Of a stretch of 36,820 nucleotides of DNA, positions 1 to 8,309 are shown in pieces. Origin of the DNA: a bacterium (GTDB taxonomy: Bacteria > UBP6 > JAFGXH01); the NCBI GenBank assembly GCA_016936735.1, contig JAFGXH010000277.1:1-36820 (forward strand), in the 5' to 3' direction. The notes beneath the pieces were generated by a model, which saw only the letters and a list, made by a program, of their open reading frames with translations, was not told where the DNA came from and searched no databases. Numbering within the stretch: position 1 is the first letter of the stretch; each line of letters opens with the position of its first letter. A program made the position numbers and the translations under genes.

Positions 1-25
1 TAAATCTGGATAGATATAACTCTAA

Positions 26-2302
26 CTATTTATTTATAAAATTAATAATCTCTTGATCTATTCTATTTTGAAGCTCAATTATCTTTTTTAGTATTAAATC
101 TTTTTTATCTGTTGAGCTGTTAAGAATATATTTCTGATTTTCAATAATATCTTTGACAATTTTAGATATTTTTTCATCCTCAGACTCTGTTGGAATATAT
201 ATTGGGATTTGAAGTAGTGGAATCGAGTATAACTCTAAAATTTTTCCCTTCCTTTTCCCTCTATGATAAAGCCACTCATAGTATGGTTTTGAGTTTAAAA
301 GAGCTAAAAGATAATATATTGAAAATGGAACACTATTTTTTAAAGTTATATAGTATATATCTGCACTTCCAAAAAAATCGCTCTCCGATAGTGCAAATCT
401 ATTCTCTATTGAGCGTTGTGGGGCAACAATTTTTAGATTCTCAAATATTTTTTTATCTCTTGGACGATGAATTTTATACCAGATATAGTTCTCATCATAT
501 CTTTTTATTCTTGCCTTTAATATAGACTCATATTTTAAAAAATGCTCCTTTATCTCACTATATCTATCTAAATCGATTGCTTTATTTATATAAAGAACCC
601 TTTTTGTTGTATTTTCATTTACAGTATATTTATATATATCTGAGTTTTTATAAAATCTTTTTATAAAATCTGACGATTTCTCATTTTTAAACTCTATTTT
701 TTCTGAATCAAAAATAAATGCACTATCACAACCTGAAACAATCCCCTGATTCACACTAGCAAAACTTGATAGAGTTGGAAAATGCTCCATTTTTTTTATT
801 AATGAGTTCTCCTCTATATTTTTTGGAAAAATATAGTAATTTTCTCCAAAATATAGCTCTTTTTGCTTCACTTGAGAAACAATTTTATCTATTTTATATC
901 TTTTTTTAGATATATTTTTATTGGAGTTTGTTATTTTTGAAACTGGTTCTGAACCACTCTGCTCATATCGTATAAATGTTGCTAAAGAGTCTGGATTATA
1001 TGATTTTTTTAAAATAGATATTAAATTGTGTTGACCAATTGCCAGTTTAAAAACTCTTACCTCTTGAAAATCAAACATTTTTTCAATAGAGACTTTTTCA
1101 GAGAGTGTTTTTCTTAAATTTTTTCCACTGGTTGCTGTTAAAAAATAGTTTGTTGTTATAAATGATAAAACACCATCACTATTTAAAACATCAATAGCAT
1201 AGAAAAAAAAGAAGTAGTAAAAATCCATTTTACTTTGATAATATTTTCCAAAATAGCCCTCTTTAGCCTTTTGAAAAATCTCTTTGTTCCCTTTTTCACC
1301 AATATATGGTGGATTTCCTATCACAAAATCGAATTTTTCTTTAAAAAAATCGTTAAATTCACTCTGATTTTTTATGTCAAAAATATTTTTCTCATAAAAA
1401 AAACTGAATTTTGAAAGAGTCTCAACTCCTCTATTATGTTCATGATCTATTATCTCTTGATAATTGATGAGAGTTAATGCAAGTCTCATTTTTGCAATAG
1501 ATATTGCATCTGAATCAATATCAATAAGTGTTAAATTATTATAAATAAAATCTTTTATCTCTGAAAAACTATTTAAAACCAGATTATCTTTTAAAAATTT
1601 TATTAATGGAATTAAAAAGGCTCCAGCACCAATAGATGGCTCTAAAACTCTCACTTTTTTCAGATTTTTTAAAAGTGGATAACTCTCTTGAAGTATAAAT
1701 GTTACCATATCTTGTGGTGTATAAAAAGAGCCTTTACCTTTTTTTGTAGAATCTTCAGAGATATACTCCAACATTAATGCAAGAGTTTGTGGAGTGATTA
1801 TATTTTTATCATCAATAAACTCATCTATTGAGAACTCAAATTGATTAAAAATTGAGAAAAGTTTTAAAAACCAACTATTATCAATATATATATCACTATT
1901 TTCTAACATAATATCTATATCATTTTTATGAAAAAAATCCTCACTAATAAAAGGTGTTAATGCAAAATGTGCTGTTCGAACCTCTTTTACTCTTAACTCT
2001 GTTTTTACAGGTAAAACATCAAATAGTAATCTATTAAAAATATCTTTATGATAGTTTTGACTGTTTATAACTGCCATTTCTGAAAAATATTTCTCTGAAA
2101 TCAGTGGAAATTTAAATTTTTTAGATATTTTTTGTTGTAAAAATTTTAAAAAAAGTGCTCTTTTAACTGTTTCTAAAAAATAGTATTTTTTTTTAAAGCT
2201 ATCTAAAAATAAAAAATCTGAACTTTTATTTTCTAAATAGTTGTTACTATTTTCATAAAAATCTTTAATTTGATTTAAAAATAGTTTCTCTTTTCTATTC
2301 AT
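26..2302 (-). CDS. N6-adenine DNA methyltransferase (Eco57I/TaqI-like, no visible nuclease domain)
   Basis: Predicted to transfer a methyl group from S-adenosylmethionine to adenine in DNA. SAM motif I is EPSIGAGAF at residues 221-229 and the catalytic NPPY motif IV is at 330-333. The segment GSFYTPQDMV just before motif I is typical of Eco57I/type IIG-like methylases. The C-terminal third resembles a TaqI-like target-recognition domain, ending in a typical LYSIPLLQIPI stretch. At 758 aa it is shorter than full type IIG enzymes (often about 1000 aa), and the N-terminus goes straight into the helical connector (ALFLKFLQQK). I see no PD-(D/E)XK nuclease motif, so it probably methylates without cutting. 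Its ATG overlaps the stop of the upstream unknown gene as TAATG, so the two are probably translationally coupled. Target sequence and biological role (orphan epigenetic mark, or part of a defence module continuing beyond the window edge) cannot be read from the sequence. Confidence 0.85.
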   Translation of the reverse strand: MNRKEKLFLNQIKDFYENSNNYLENKSSDFLFLDSFKKKYYFLETVKRALFLKFLQQKISKKFKFPLISEKYFSEMAVINSQNYHKDIFNRLLFDVLPVKTELRVKEVRTAHFALTPFISEDFFHKNDIDIMLENSDIYIDNSWFLKLFSIFNQFEFSIDEFIDDKNIITPQTLALMLEYISEDSTKKGKGSFYTPQDMVTFILQESYPLLKNLKKVRVLEPSIGAGAFLIPLIKFLKDNLVLNSFSEIKDFIYNNLTLIDIDSDAISIAKMRLALTLINYQEIIDHEHNRGVETLSKFSFFYEKNIFDIKNQSEFNDFFKEKFDFVIGNPPYIGEKGNKEIFQKAKEGYFGKYYQSKMDFYYFFFFYAIDVLNSDGVLSFITTNYFLTATSGKNLRKTLSEKVSIEKMFDFQEVRVFKLAIGQHNLISILKKSYNPDSLATFIRYEQSGSEPVSKITNSNKNISKKRYKIDKIVSQVKQKELYFGENYYIFPKNIEENSLIKKMEHFPTLSSFASVNQGIVSGCDSAFIFDSEKIEFKNEKSSDFIKRFYKNSDIYKYTVNENTTKRVLYINKAIDLDRYSEIKEHFLKYESILKARIKRYDENYIWYKIHRPRDKKIFENLKIVAPQRSIENRFALSESDFFGSADIYYITLKNSVPFSIYYLLALLNSKPYYEWLYHRGKRKGKILELYSIPLLQIPIYIPTESEDEKISKIVKDIIENQKYILNSSTDKKDLILKKIIELQNRIDQEIINFINK

Positions 2303-3825
2303 TAGGCTGTTTTTTTACTATTGAATGATAGGTAGCTTTTGAAAAAAGGCTCTAAATATTGAAGTTTATTAGTGTAATCTAATGTTTCACTATTTATTGT
2401 ATCATAGAGCTGTTTTAGAAAATGAGGTGTTTCTGGTGCACCAGCTTTTATTATTGATAACTCAATTGCAAAATTTAGTTTTTTTAGAATTCTCTCTTTC
2501 TCTGAAATAATATAGTTATTAAGTTTCTCTTTAAATATTGGTGATTTAAGATAGAGAGATTGTTGAGTTTTACTCATCTCATAAACCTGTTCATCAAAAA
2601 AGTTATCAAAATCAAAGAAGAAATGAAAACTGTTTTTGTTTATATATGAATAGAGAATATTTTTAGAGTTTGATGTCTCTAGTAAAAGTGGTTGAATGTT
2701 ATGGTTGATATATTTTTCACCTTTAAAATTACCTTTAAAAAAGAAATGGTGAATTAAAATGAATGTGTATGGTAAATCCTCTACTGAGATATCATAAAAA
2801 AAACCCTTTAAAATAGTTAATGCATGATCAAATCCAATCTCAATTGAGAATGGATGTGAAGATTTTAAATGTTTTATATAATCCTCTCTTGAGAATAGAG
2901 ATGGTTGACGAAACATTTGAGAATTAATTAATTTAAAATCTGTATCAAACTCAAAAATAGATGTATATCTTGTGTATTCAAAAAAGTCTGAAACAAGAAG
3001 AATTGTATCATTTTTTGCAGAGAAATATAGCTCAGTTCTATTTAAGAAACCATTTCTAACCCTTTGTTGAGCCTGAATTTTATCAAATTGAGTGTTTGGA
3101 AAAAGGTTTCGATAGTATAACTCTTTTGATGGATATAGTGTTTTTAAATATGGAAAAAATGATTTTATTTCAGATTCTCCCATTTTTGATATGATTTTAT
3201 AAAGCTCTTTTTTATATTTATCTGTTAAAAATGTATGAAACAGATATGATATAAACATTGTCTCTTTAGGTTGGAGAGATTTTATTGTGAGCCATAAATT
3301 ATTAATCTCATTTTTACTAAAAAAAATAAGCAGCTCATACGCTAAAAAAAATCTTAAATATGATTTTTTTGTTGCAATCTCAACAATTTTTTTTAGAAGC
3401 ATAACTTGATCAAGAGGAAACATTGTTTTTAATGTTGATATTTTAAAATTATAAAGGGGTGAGTAATCAATCATAAATTGATAAATAATACTTCTATAAT
3501 CACCCTTCTCAAGAACTTTTAGTTTATTTAAAAGTTTATCCTCCATCATTTTTAGATAGAAATATCTCATATCTCCAATAGGAAATGAGAAAAAATAGTT
3601 TAATAAATCTAAATAAAAAATTATCTCTTTTTGGGTGATATCATCTGTTATCATATTTAAAAGAGTTGGAATAACTTCAGAAAATTCATACTCTTCAGAT
3701 ATTAAATCAATCATTTTTGTAAAGTCTGTGTTTTTATTCTTTTTTATAAAAGAGACTAAATTGTGATTTGTATAGTTTCCTATTTTAAAAAAAGTGATAT
3801 TATTTTTATCCATTTGAGATTCCAT
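2302..3825 (-). CDS. Unknown helical protein coupled to the DNA methyltransferase
   Basis: I do not recognise this 507-aa protein. It has no signal peptide and no clear membrane segment. It is rich in Phe, Leu, Lys and Ile and looks mostly alpha-helical over residues 1-250, reminiscent of HEAT/ARM-like repeats. A mixed region with many aromatics (FHFFFDFDNFF) follows. I see no nuclease, ATPase or methylase motif. The stop overlaps the methyltransferase start as TAATG, so the two products are probably made together and may act together. Two starts are possible: the first ATG has only a weak ribosome site, while the ATG four codons on (3813) has GGA at a suitable distance. An 81-bp gap with a weak AT hairpin separates it from hisS. 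It could be a specificity or partner subunit of the methylase, or an unrelated cytoplasmic helical-repeat protein. Confidence 0.6.
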   Translation of the reverse strand: MESQMDKNNITFFKIGNYTNHNLVSFIKKNKNTDFTKMIDLISEEYEFSEVIPTLLNMITDDITQKEIIFYLDLLNYFFSFPIGDMRYFYLKMMEDKLLNKLKVLEKGDYRSIIYQFMIDYSPLYNFKISTLKTMFPLDQVMLLKKIVEIATKKSYLRFFLAYELLIFFSKNEINNLWLTIKSLQPKETMFISYLFHTFLTDKYKKELYKIISKMGESEIKSFFPYLKTLYPSKELYYRNLFPNTQFDKIQAQQRVRNGFLNRTELYFSAKNDTILLVSDFFEYTRYTSIFEFDTDFKLINSQMFRQPSLFSREDYIKHLKSSHPFSIEIGFDHALTILKGFFYDISVEDLPYTFILIHHFFFKGNFKGEKYINHNIQPLLLETSNSKNILYSYINKNSFHFFFDFDNFFDEQVYEMSKTQQSLYLKSPIFKEKLNNYIISEKERILKKLNFAIELSIIKAGAPETPHFLKQLYDTINSETLDYTNKLQYLEPFFKSYLSFNSKKTA

Positions 3826-3868
3826 TTTCTTTGTAAATTATGACAATAAAAAACAAAACATTCTTATA

Positions 3869-3888
3869 TTTTTTGTTAAAACAAAAAA
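3869..3888. other. Short AT-only inverted repeat between hisS and the helical-protein gene
   Basis: TTTTTTGT-TAAA-ACAAAAAA is a perfect 8-bp stem with a 4-base loop, located just after the hisS stop in the direction of transcription. It could be a weak terminator or pause, but the stem has one G-C pair and the base composition makes such palindromes likely by chance. Confidence 0.3.
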
Positions 3889-3906
3889 ATTAAATTTTAA
3901 AAAATA

Positions 3907-5139
3907 TTAATTTAAAACATCATTAATAGAGCAAACTTTTTGTTCAGATGTCTCCATATTTTTCTCAATATATGAGCTGTTTTTTAACTCATTCTCTCCA
4001 ATTAATATAACAGATTTTGCTCCTAATTTATTTGCCCATCTCATTTGACTTTTTAATGAACCACTACGAGGATCTATATCAACTGAGAATCCCTTTATTC
4101 TTAAAGATGTAGCAATTTTAAATGCCATATCAATCTGCTCTTTCCCAAGAGGAATAACAACATAGTCAATATATTCACTATTACTAATATTTTCAAGTAG
4201 ATATAGTAATCTTTCAACACCAATAGCAAAACCTATTGCCTCTGTTTCTGGCCCATCAAGTTGAGAAACAAGACCATTATATCTTCCTCCACCAAGAATT
4301 GTGTTTTGAGCACCAAGAATACCTCCCTCCTCTTTAACCTCAAAAGTTGTTCTCACATAATAGTCTAATCCTCTAACAATTCTATAATCTATTTTGTATG
4401 GGATTTTTATAAAATCAACAAGTTTTATAAGCTCCTCATGATGAGTTTTGCAAGTATCACAAACATAATCAATAATTATAGGTGATGACTCTGCAATCTC
4501 TTTACATTTACTATTTTTACAATCAAGAACTCTCAATGGATTTGTATCTAATCTTTTTTGGCAATGTTCACATAAATTATCAAAATGATTTGAAAAATAG
4601 TTTTTTAAAGCCTCTTTATATTTTGGTCTACACTCTTGACAACCAATAGTATTAATATAGAAAACATAACTTTTAATATCAAGTCTGTTTAATATTTCAG
4701 ATATTAAAGAGATTATCTCTGCATCTGCAAGTGGAGATGTTGCACCAAAATACTCAGCACCAATTTGATGAAATGCTCTATATCTACCTTTTTGAGGTCT
4801 TTCATGACGATACATTTCACCCATATAGTAGAGTTTTGTAACAGGTTGGTCATTAAAAAGTTTATTTTGAATATATGCTCTAACAACAGGAGCTGTTCCT
4901 TCAGGACGTAAACTTAGAGATGTTTTATCTCTATCTTCAAATGTATACATCTCCTTCTCAACAATATCTGTTGTTTCACCAACACCACGTTTAAAAAGGG
5001 CTGTCATCTCTAAAATAGGTGTTCTTATCTCTTTATAATTAAAATTTTTAAAAACCTCCATACAGATTTTTTCAACATAATGCCACTGAGAAATCTCTGA
5101 AGGTAGTATATCTTTCATTCCTGCAATTGTTTTAAGCAT
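3907..5139 (-). CDS. hisS: Histidyl-tRNA synthetase
   Basis: Class II aminoacyl-tRNA synthetase charging tRNA-His with histidine using ATP. The 410-aa length is normal for bacterial HisS. Visible signatures are the N-terminal GMKDILPSE, motif 2 YRHERPQKGRYRAFHQ, the histidine-specific RGLDYYVRTTFE, the LGGGRYNGL loop, and motif 3 IGFAIGVERLL. The C-terminal anticodon-binding domain is present (VVIPLGKEQ onward). An insert with paired CxxC motifs (CQEC, CEHC, CDTC) may bind zinc, a feature of many bacterial HisRS. The start is set by GGAGATTTAAAATG. It lies 36 bp downstream of the MTA deaminase gene on the same strand and is probably co-transcribed from that gene's promoter. Confidence 0.97.
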   Translation of the reverse strand: MLKTIAGMKDILPSEISQWHYVEKICMEVFKNFNYKEIRTPILEMTALFKRGVGETTDIVEKEMYTFEDRDKTSLSLRPEGTAPVVRAYIQNKLFNDQPVTKLYYMGEMYRHERPQKGRYRAFHQIGAEYFGATSPLADAEIISLISEILNRLDIKSYVFYINTIGCQECRPKYKEALKNYFSNHFDNLCEHCQKRLDTNPLRVLDCKNSKCKEIAESSPIIIDYVCDTCKTHHEELIKLVDFIKIPYKIDYRIVRGLDYYVRTTFEVKEEGGILGAQNTILGGGRYNGLVSQLDGPETEAIGFAIGVERLLYLLENISNSEYIDYVVIPLGKEQIDMAFKIATSLRIKGFSVDIDPRSGSLKSQMRWANKLGAKSVILIGENELKNSSYIEKNMETSEQKVCSINDVLN

Positions 5140-5175
5140 ATTTTAAATCTCCAATACTTTGAATAGAGTTAATTT

Positions 5176-6453
5176 TTATATCTCTTTAACATAAAACTCT
5201 TCAAGATGAAGGGTTTTAATATAATTCTGTATCTCTTTATAAAAAATCTCTTCATCTATTTTTGTTAACTTTCTATTTCTCATAACCCAATCCCCATTAA
5301 TCATAACATGCTCTATTGCCTCCTCTGGATTTGAGAACACAATATGTGATATTGGATCTATATTTGGTATCATTGAGTAGTGATTTTTATTTATAAAAAC
5401 TAAATCAGCTAAAGCACCCTCTTTTATAACTCCAATCTGTTTTTTTAAAGCCTTTTGTGCATTTTTAGTTGCCATGAAATAGATCTCTTTTGGATGAATT
5501 GGCTCTCCAGATTTATAGTAGCCCAGTTTTGCTGCTAAATCCATCTCTAATAACATTGAGATATGATTATTTGAGGCTGAACCATCACTTCCTAATGTTA
5601 TATTTATCCCTTTTTTTTGTAGATTTTTTAGTGGCATTATACCTGAGTTTAATTTTAAATTGCTATGTGAATTATGTGCAATTGTAACTCCATATTTTGC
5701 TAATATCTCTGCATCGGAATCATTAATCCAAACACCATGAGCAGCTATTAATCTATCACTTAAAAATCCAATTGATTCTAAAAATGGAACAAGATCAAGA
5801 TTTTTCTGATTTTTGAAGTTTACTGCTTCAGATTCACTCTCAAGAAGATGAAATTGATATGGAATATCATATTTTTTTGATTGTTGGGCAACCCATTTTA
5901 TAGACTCTTCTGAAGTTGTGTATATTGCATGTGCAAAAAGTGTTGGATGAATTAATGAATCATTTTTATATTTTTCAATAAACTCAATAGCTCCATCTCT
6001 ATGACCAACACCAGGAAAACTTCTAAGTCCAATATTTTTTAGTGCTTCTGAATAGTTTTCAGCCATATAATACATATCAACAACAGATGTTGTTCCTGTT
6101 TTAATCTGTTCTATTGCTCCCATTACAGAACCAAAATAAACAAAATCAGGAGATACATACTTTCCCTCAACAGGAAAAATAACTTTTTGAAGCCACTCTA
6201 AAAGAGGAAGATGATCTGCTATACCCTTTAAAAAACTCATAGAAAGGTGTGTATGTGTATTTATTAATCCTGCTGATAGATAAAAATTAGCCCCATCAAA
6301 AATTTGATTATCTTTTTCTTCAGATTCGATTGGTAAATTTTCACACTCTTTTGATAATAACTCTATTTTTGAGATAATATTATCAGTTATAGTAATATTC
6401 CCTCTTTGTAACATCCCATTTTCTGAAATAAACTCTATATTTTTTATTATCAT
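5176..6453 (-). CDS. mtaD: 5-methylthioadenosine/S-adenosylhomocysteine deaminase
   Basis: Amidohydrolase-superfamily enzyme predicted to deaminate S-adenosylhomocysteine and/or methylthioadenosine to the inosyl forms, linking methylation by-products to purine and methionine salvage. Metal-binding HTH is at residues 67-69, followed by the substrate-loop segment LSMSFLKGIADHLPLLEWL typical of MtaD/SAH deaminases. Further ligands lie in the HLLESESE, AHGVW and TLGSDGSASNN segments. The 425-aa length matches the family. The ATG at 6453 follows CTGGGG and a strong promoter. It is the first gene of a minus-strand run leading into hisS and perhaps the methyltransferase pair; a SAM-consuming enzyme downstream would fit a SAH-clearing role, but that is inference. 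A guanine or other nucleobase deaminase is less likely given the MtaD-type loop. Confidence 0.88.
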   Translation of the reverse strand: MIIKNIEFISENGMLQRGNITITDNIISKIELLSKECENLPIESEEKDNQIFDGANFYLSAGLINTHTHLSMSFLKGIADHLPLLEWLQKVIFPVEGKYVSPDFVYFGSVMGAIEQIKTGTTSVVDMYYMAENYSEALKNIGLRSFPGVGHRDGAIEFIEKYKNDSLIHPTLFAHAIYTTSEESIKWVAQQSKKYDIPYQFHLLESESEAVNFKNQKNLDLVPFLESIGFLSDRLIAAHGVWINDSDAEILAKYGVTIAHNSHSNLKLNSGIMPLKNLQKKGINITLGSDGSASNNHISMLLEMDLAAKLGYYKSGEPIHPKEIYFMATKNAQKALKKQIGVIKEGALADLVFINKNHYSMIPNIDPISHIVFSNPEEAIEHVMINGDWVMRNRKLTKIDEEIFYKEIQNYIKTLHLEEFYVKEI

Positions 6454-6476
6454 AAGACCCCAGAATTAAAATGGTC

Positions 6477-6505
6477 ATTTTATATTACTTTAAAAAATAT
6501 GTCAA
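6477..6505 (-). promoter_or_regulatory. Sigma-70-type promoter for mtaD-hisS
   Basis: Reading the minus strand, TTGACA (6505-6500), a 17-bp spacer and TAAAAT (6482-6477) lie about 24 bp upstream of the mtaD ATG. The -35 is a perfect consensus. Confidence 0.75.
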
Positions 6506-6661
6506 TCTTTAGTTTGAAATTTTAAAGGCTTTATAAATGTTATATACTGTTTTTATCTTTTATAAGATACTAAATAATCATTTACTTTTTTTATAATTAA
6601 AAAATAGAGTTTTTTATAAATAACAAATTTTATAATTTGATACTTTATTATAAAATAAAAT

Positions 6662-6691
6662 TTGATTTTCAAATTTTAAATATTCTATAAT
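6662..6691 (+). promoter_or_regulatory. Promoter for the DUF4124/TPR/Slt envelope cluster
   Basis: TTGATT (6662-6667), an 18-bp spacer and TATAAT (6686-6691). Transcription would start near 6698, which rules out the ORF-track TTG start at 6691 and supports the ATG at 6715. Confidence 0.65.
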
Positions 6692-6714
6692 TGAAGTTGT
6701 TTTTGGAGTTTAAA

Positions 6715-7428
6715 ATGAAAAAAATAGTTGTCATATCAATATTAATGCTATCAATTTCTACTTTTGCAAAAATGTATCAATATAAAGACTCTAATGGAAC
6801 AATCTATTTTGTTGATGATATAAATAAAGTTCCTGATAATAAAATTGATTCTGCTGTAGCTGTTAACTCTAGATTTCTTCCAACAAAAATAGAAGAGATT
6901 GATAAAATGAGAAAAATAGTTATCAAAAATAAAGTCTATTATAAAGAGTTTGAGAATCAGATTTTTGCTTTAAAAGCTTGGGCTCAACTAATAGTAAATT
7001 CAGGAAATATAAGTTTTAAAACAGTTCAAAATAGATTAAGTTCAATAGATATTGAAAGTTATAATACAAAAAAGAAAAAAGTGTTACTTGCAAAACAGTT
7101 ATCAAACTATTTCAAAGTATTTGAAAATGAGTGGGTTAACTCTTATGAGATTCTTAATTTTATTTCAAGTGGTGATTCTGATATTGATAGCCTAAGAAAA
7201 AATTATAAAAAACTTCCAACAGCTCCAGAAAATGTTGAGGAGAGAATTGGTTTAGTTGAAAAATGGGGAAATGAGCTTCTTTTAAAACAAAAAGGTGATC
7301 AAAAATTTATAAAAGAGAGTCTAAAAGAGCTTAATGATAGATATGATATTCCTAATCCAGATATTCCTGAATTAGTAAAATTTGTTGATAAATTAATAAC
7401 AGAATATGAAAAAGAACAGAATCAATGA
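6715..7428 (+). CDS. Exported DUF4124-like protein of unknown function
   Basis: The start is the ATG at 6715, preceded by GGAG; the ORF-track start lies upstream of the likely transcript. The 237-aa protein opens with a signal peptide (KK, then a hydrophobic core ending around STFAKM). Next comes a short segment, MYQYKDSNGTIYFVDD, that fits the DUF4124 pattern (aromatic, K/Q, D, then G, aromatic, D), found at the N-terminus of many periplasmic proteins in Proteobacteria. The remaining 180 residues are charged and mostly helical with no motif I know. The stop overlaps the start of the TPR gene (ATGA), and a lytic transglycosylase follows, so a role in the periplasm or cell wall is plausible. 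The function of DUF4124 proteins is unknown. Confidence 0.75.
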   Translation: MKKIVVISILMLSISTFAKMYQYKDSNGTIYFVDDINKVPDNKIDSAVAVNSRFLPTKIEEIDKMRKIVIKNKVYYKEFENQIFALKAWAQLIVNSGNISFKTVQNRLSSIDIESYNTKKKKVLLAKQLSNYFKVFENEWVNSYEILNFISSGDSDIDSLRKNYKKLPTAPENVEERIGLVEKWGNELLLKQKGDQKFIKESLKELNDRYDIPNPDIPELVKFVDKLITEYEKEQNQ

Positions 7429-8273
7429 GATTTTTTAAACAATTTAGAGTTCATATCCTACTACAAAAAGCCTCAAAACAGAAAAATCTAAACAAAGCAA
7501 TCCTCTACTATAAAAAAATTTTATCAATAGATCCTAAGATTTTATCTGTATACAACTATATAGGACTATGTTATTTTGAACTTTCAGATTTTAAAAATGC
7601 TGAAAACTATTTTTTAGAGGCAATATCAAAATTTACACCAGATTTTAAATCACAATATGAGGTTTTTTATAATTTAGCATTTACATATCATCAAATGGAA
7701 AGTTTTGAATTAGCATCAAAATATTATGAAAAAGCTATTTCTAAAAATCCAGATTATCCTTTTTCATATAAAAACTATGCCTATCTGCTTTTTTCTGAAA
7801 AAAAATATAAAGAGTCTCTTGAGATGTTTAAAAGATATTTATCATTTGAAAAAGATGCTGAGGTTGAAAATAATATTGCTGTTATATATGAAGAGATGGG
7901 AAAAACCTCTGAAGCAAAAAGATTTTACTTAAAATCAATAGAGACAAATCCTAAGTATGTTGTTTCATATTTGAATTTGGTAGATCTCTATTTTGAAGAG
8001 AAAAATATAGATGAGGCCTTTAATATATTAGAAAAAGGTAAAAGTAGTAATCCATACTCATCAGATATCTTTTTTAAACTATCACAACTCTACTATGAAC
8101 AAAAAGATTTTCAAAAATCTATTGAATATGGAGAAAAAGCTATTCATTTTGGTGCTAACACAGTGGAAACACATAAATTACTTGAAAAATCAAGATTCGA
8201 AATTGGAGATATTGAGGGAGCACAAAATGAAAGACAAATTATCGAAAAATTGGAAAAACAAAAAAATAGATAG
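7425..8273 (+). CDS. Tetratricopeptide-repeat protein
   Basis: A 282-aa protein made almost entirely of TPR-like 34-residue units from about residue 15 to 275. Typical units include YNYIGLCYFELSDFKNAENY, FYNLAFTYHQMESFELASKY and AVIYEEMGKTSEAKRFY. It has no signal peptide, so it is probably cytoplasmic, or peripheral through the basic N-terminus MRFFKQFRVH. It overlaps the previous gene by ATGA and precedes the lytic transglycosylase by 36 bp, so the three genes look like one transcription unit. TPR proteins are protein-binding scaffolds; the partner here is unknown. Confidence 0.85.
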   Translation: MRFFKQFRVHILLQKASKQKNLNKAILYYKKILSIDPKILSVYNYIGLCYFELSDFKNAENYFLEAISKFTPDFKSQYEVFYNLAFTYHQMESFELASKYYEKAISKNPDYPFSYKNYAYLLFSEKKYKESLEMFKRYLSFEKDAEVENNIAVIYEEMGKTSEAKRFYLKSIETNPKYVVSYLNLVDLYFEEKNIDEAFNILEKGKSSNPYSSDIFFKLSQLYYEQKDFQKSIEYGEKAIHFGANTVETHKLLEKSRFEIGDIEGAQNERQIIEKLEKQKNR

Positions 8274-8309
8274 AGTCTCTTTATAATTTAATTTTAAAAA
8301 TGGAATAGA

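Noticed and set aside
190-525. 111-aa plus-strand ORF
   Set aside because: It lies entirely inside the methyltransferase gene on the opposite strand; an antisense shadow in AT-rich DNA.
26-2302. BREX PglX or a full type IIG restriction enzyme
   Set aside because: The protein is too short, no nuclease motif is seen, and no other BREX genes lie in the window.
8282-8287. TATAAT before the transglycosylase as a separate promoter
   Set aside because: No acceptable -35 is found at 16-18 bp, and AT-rich DNA gives many chance -10 boxes.
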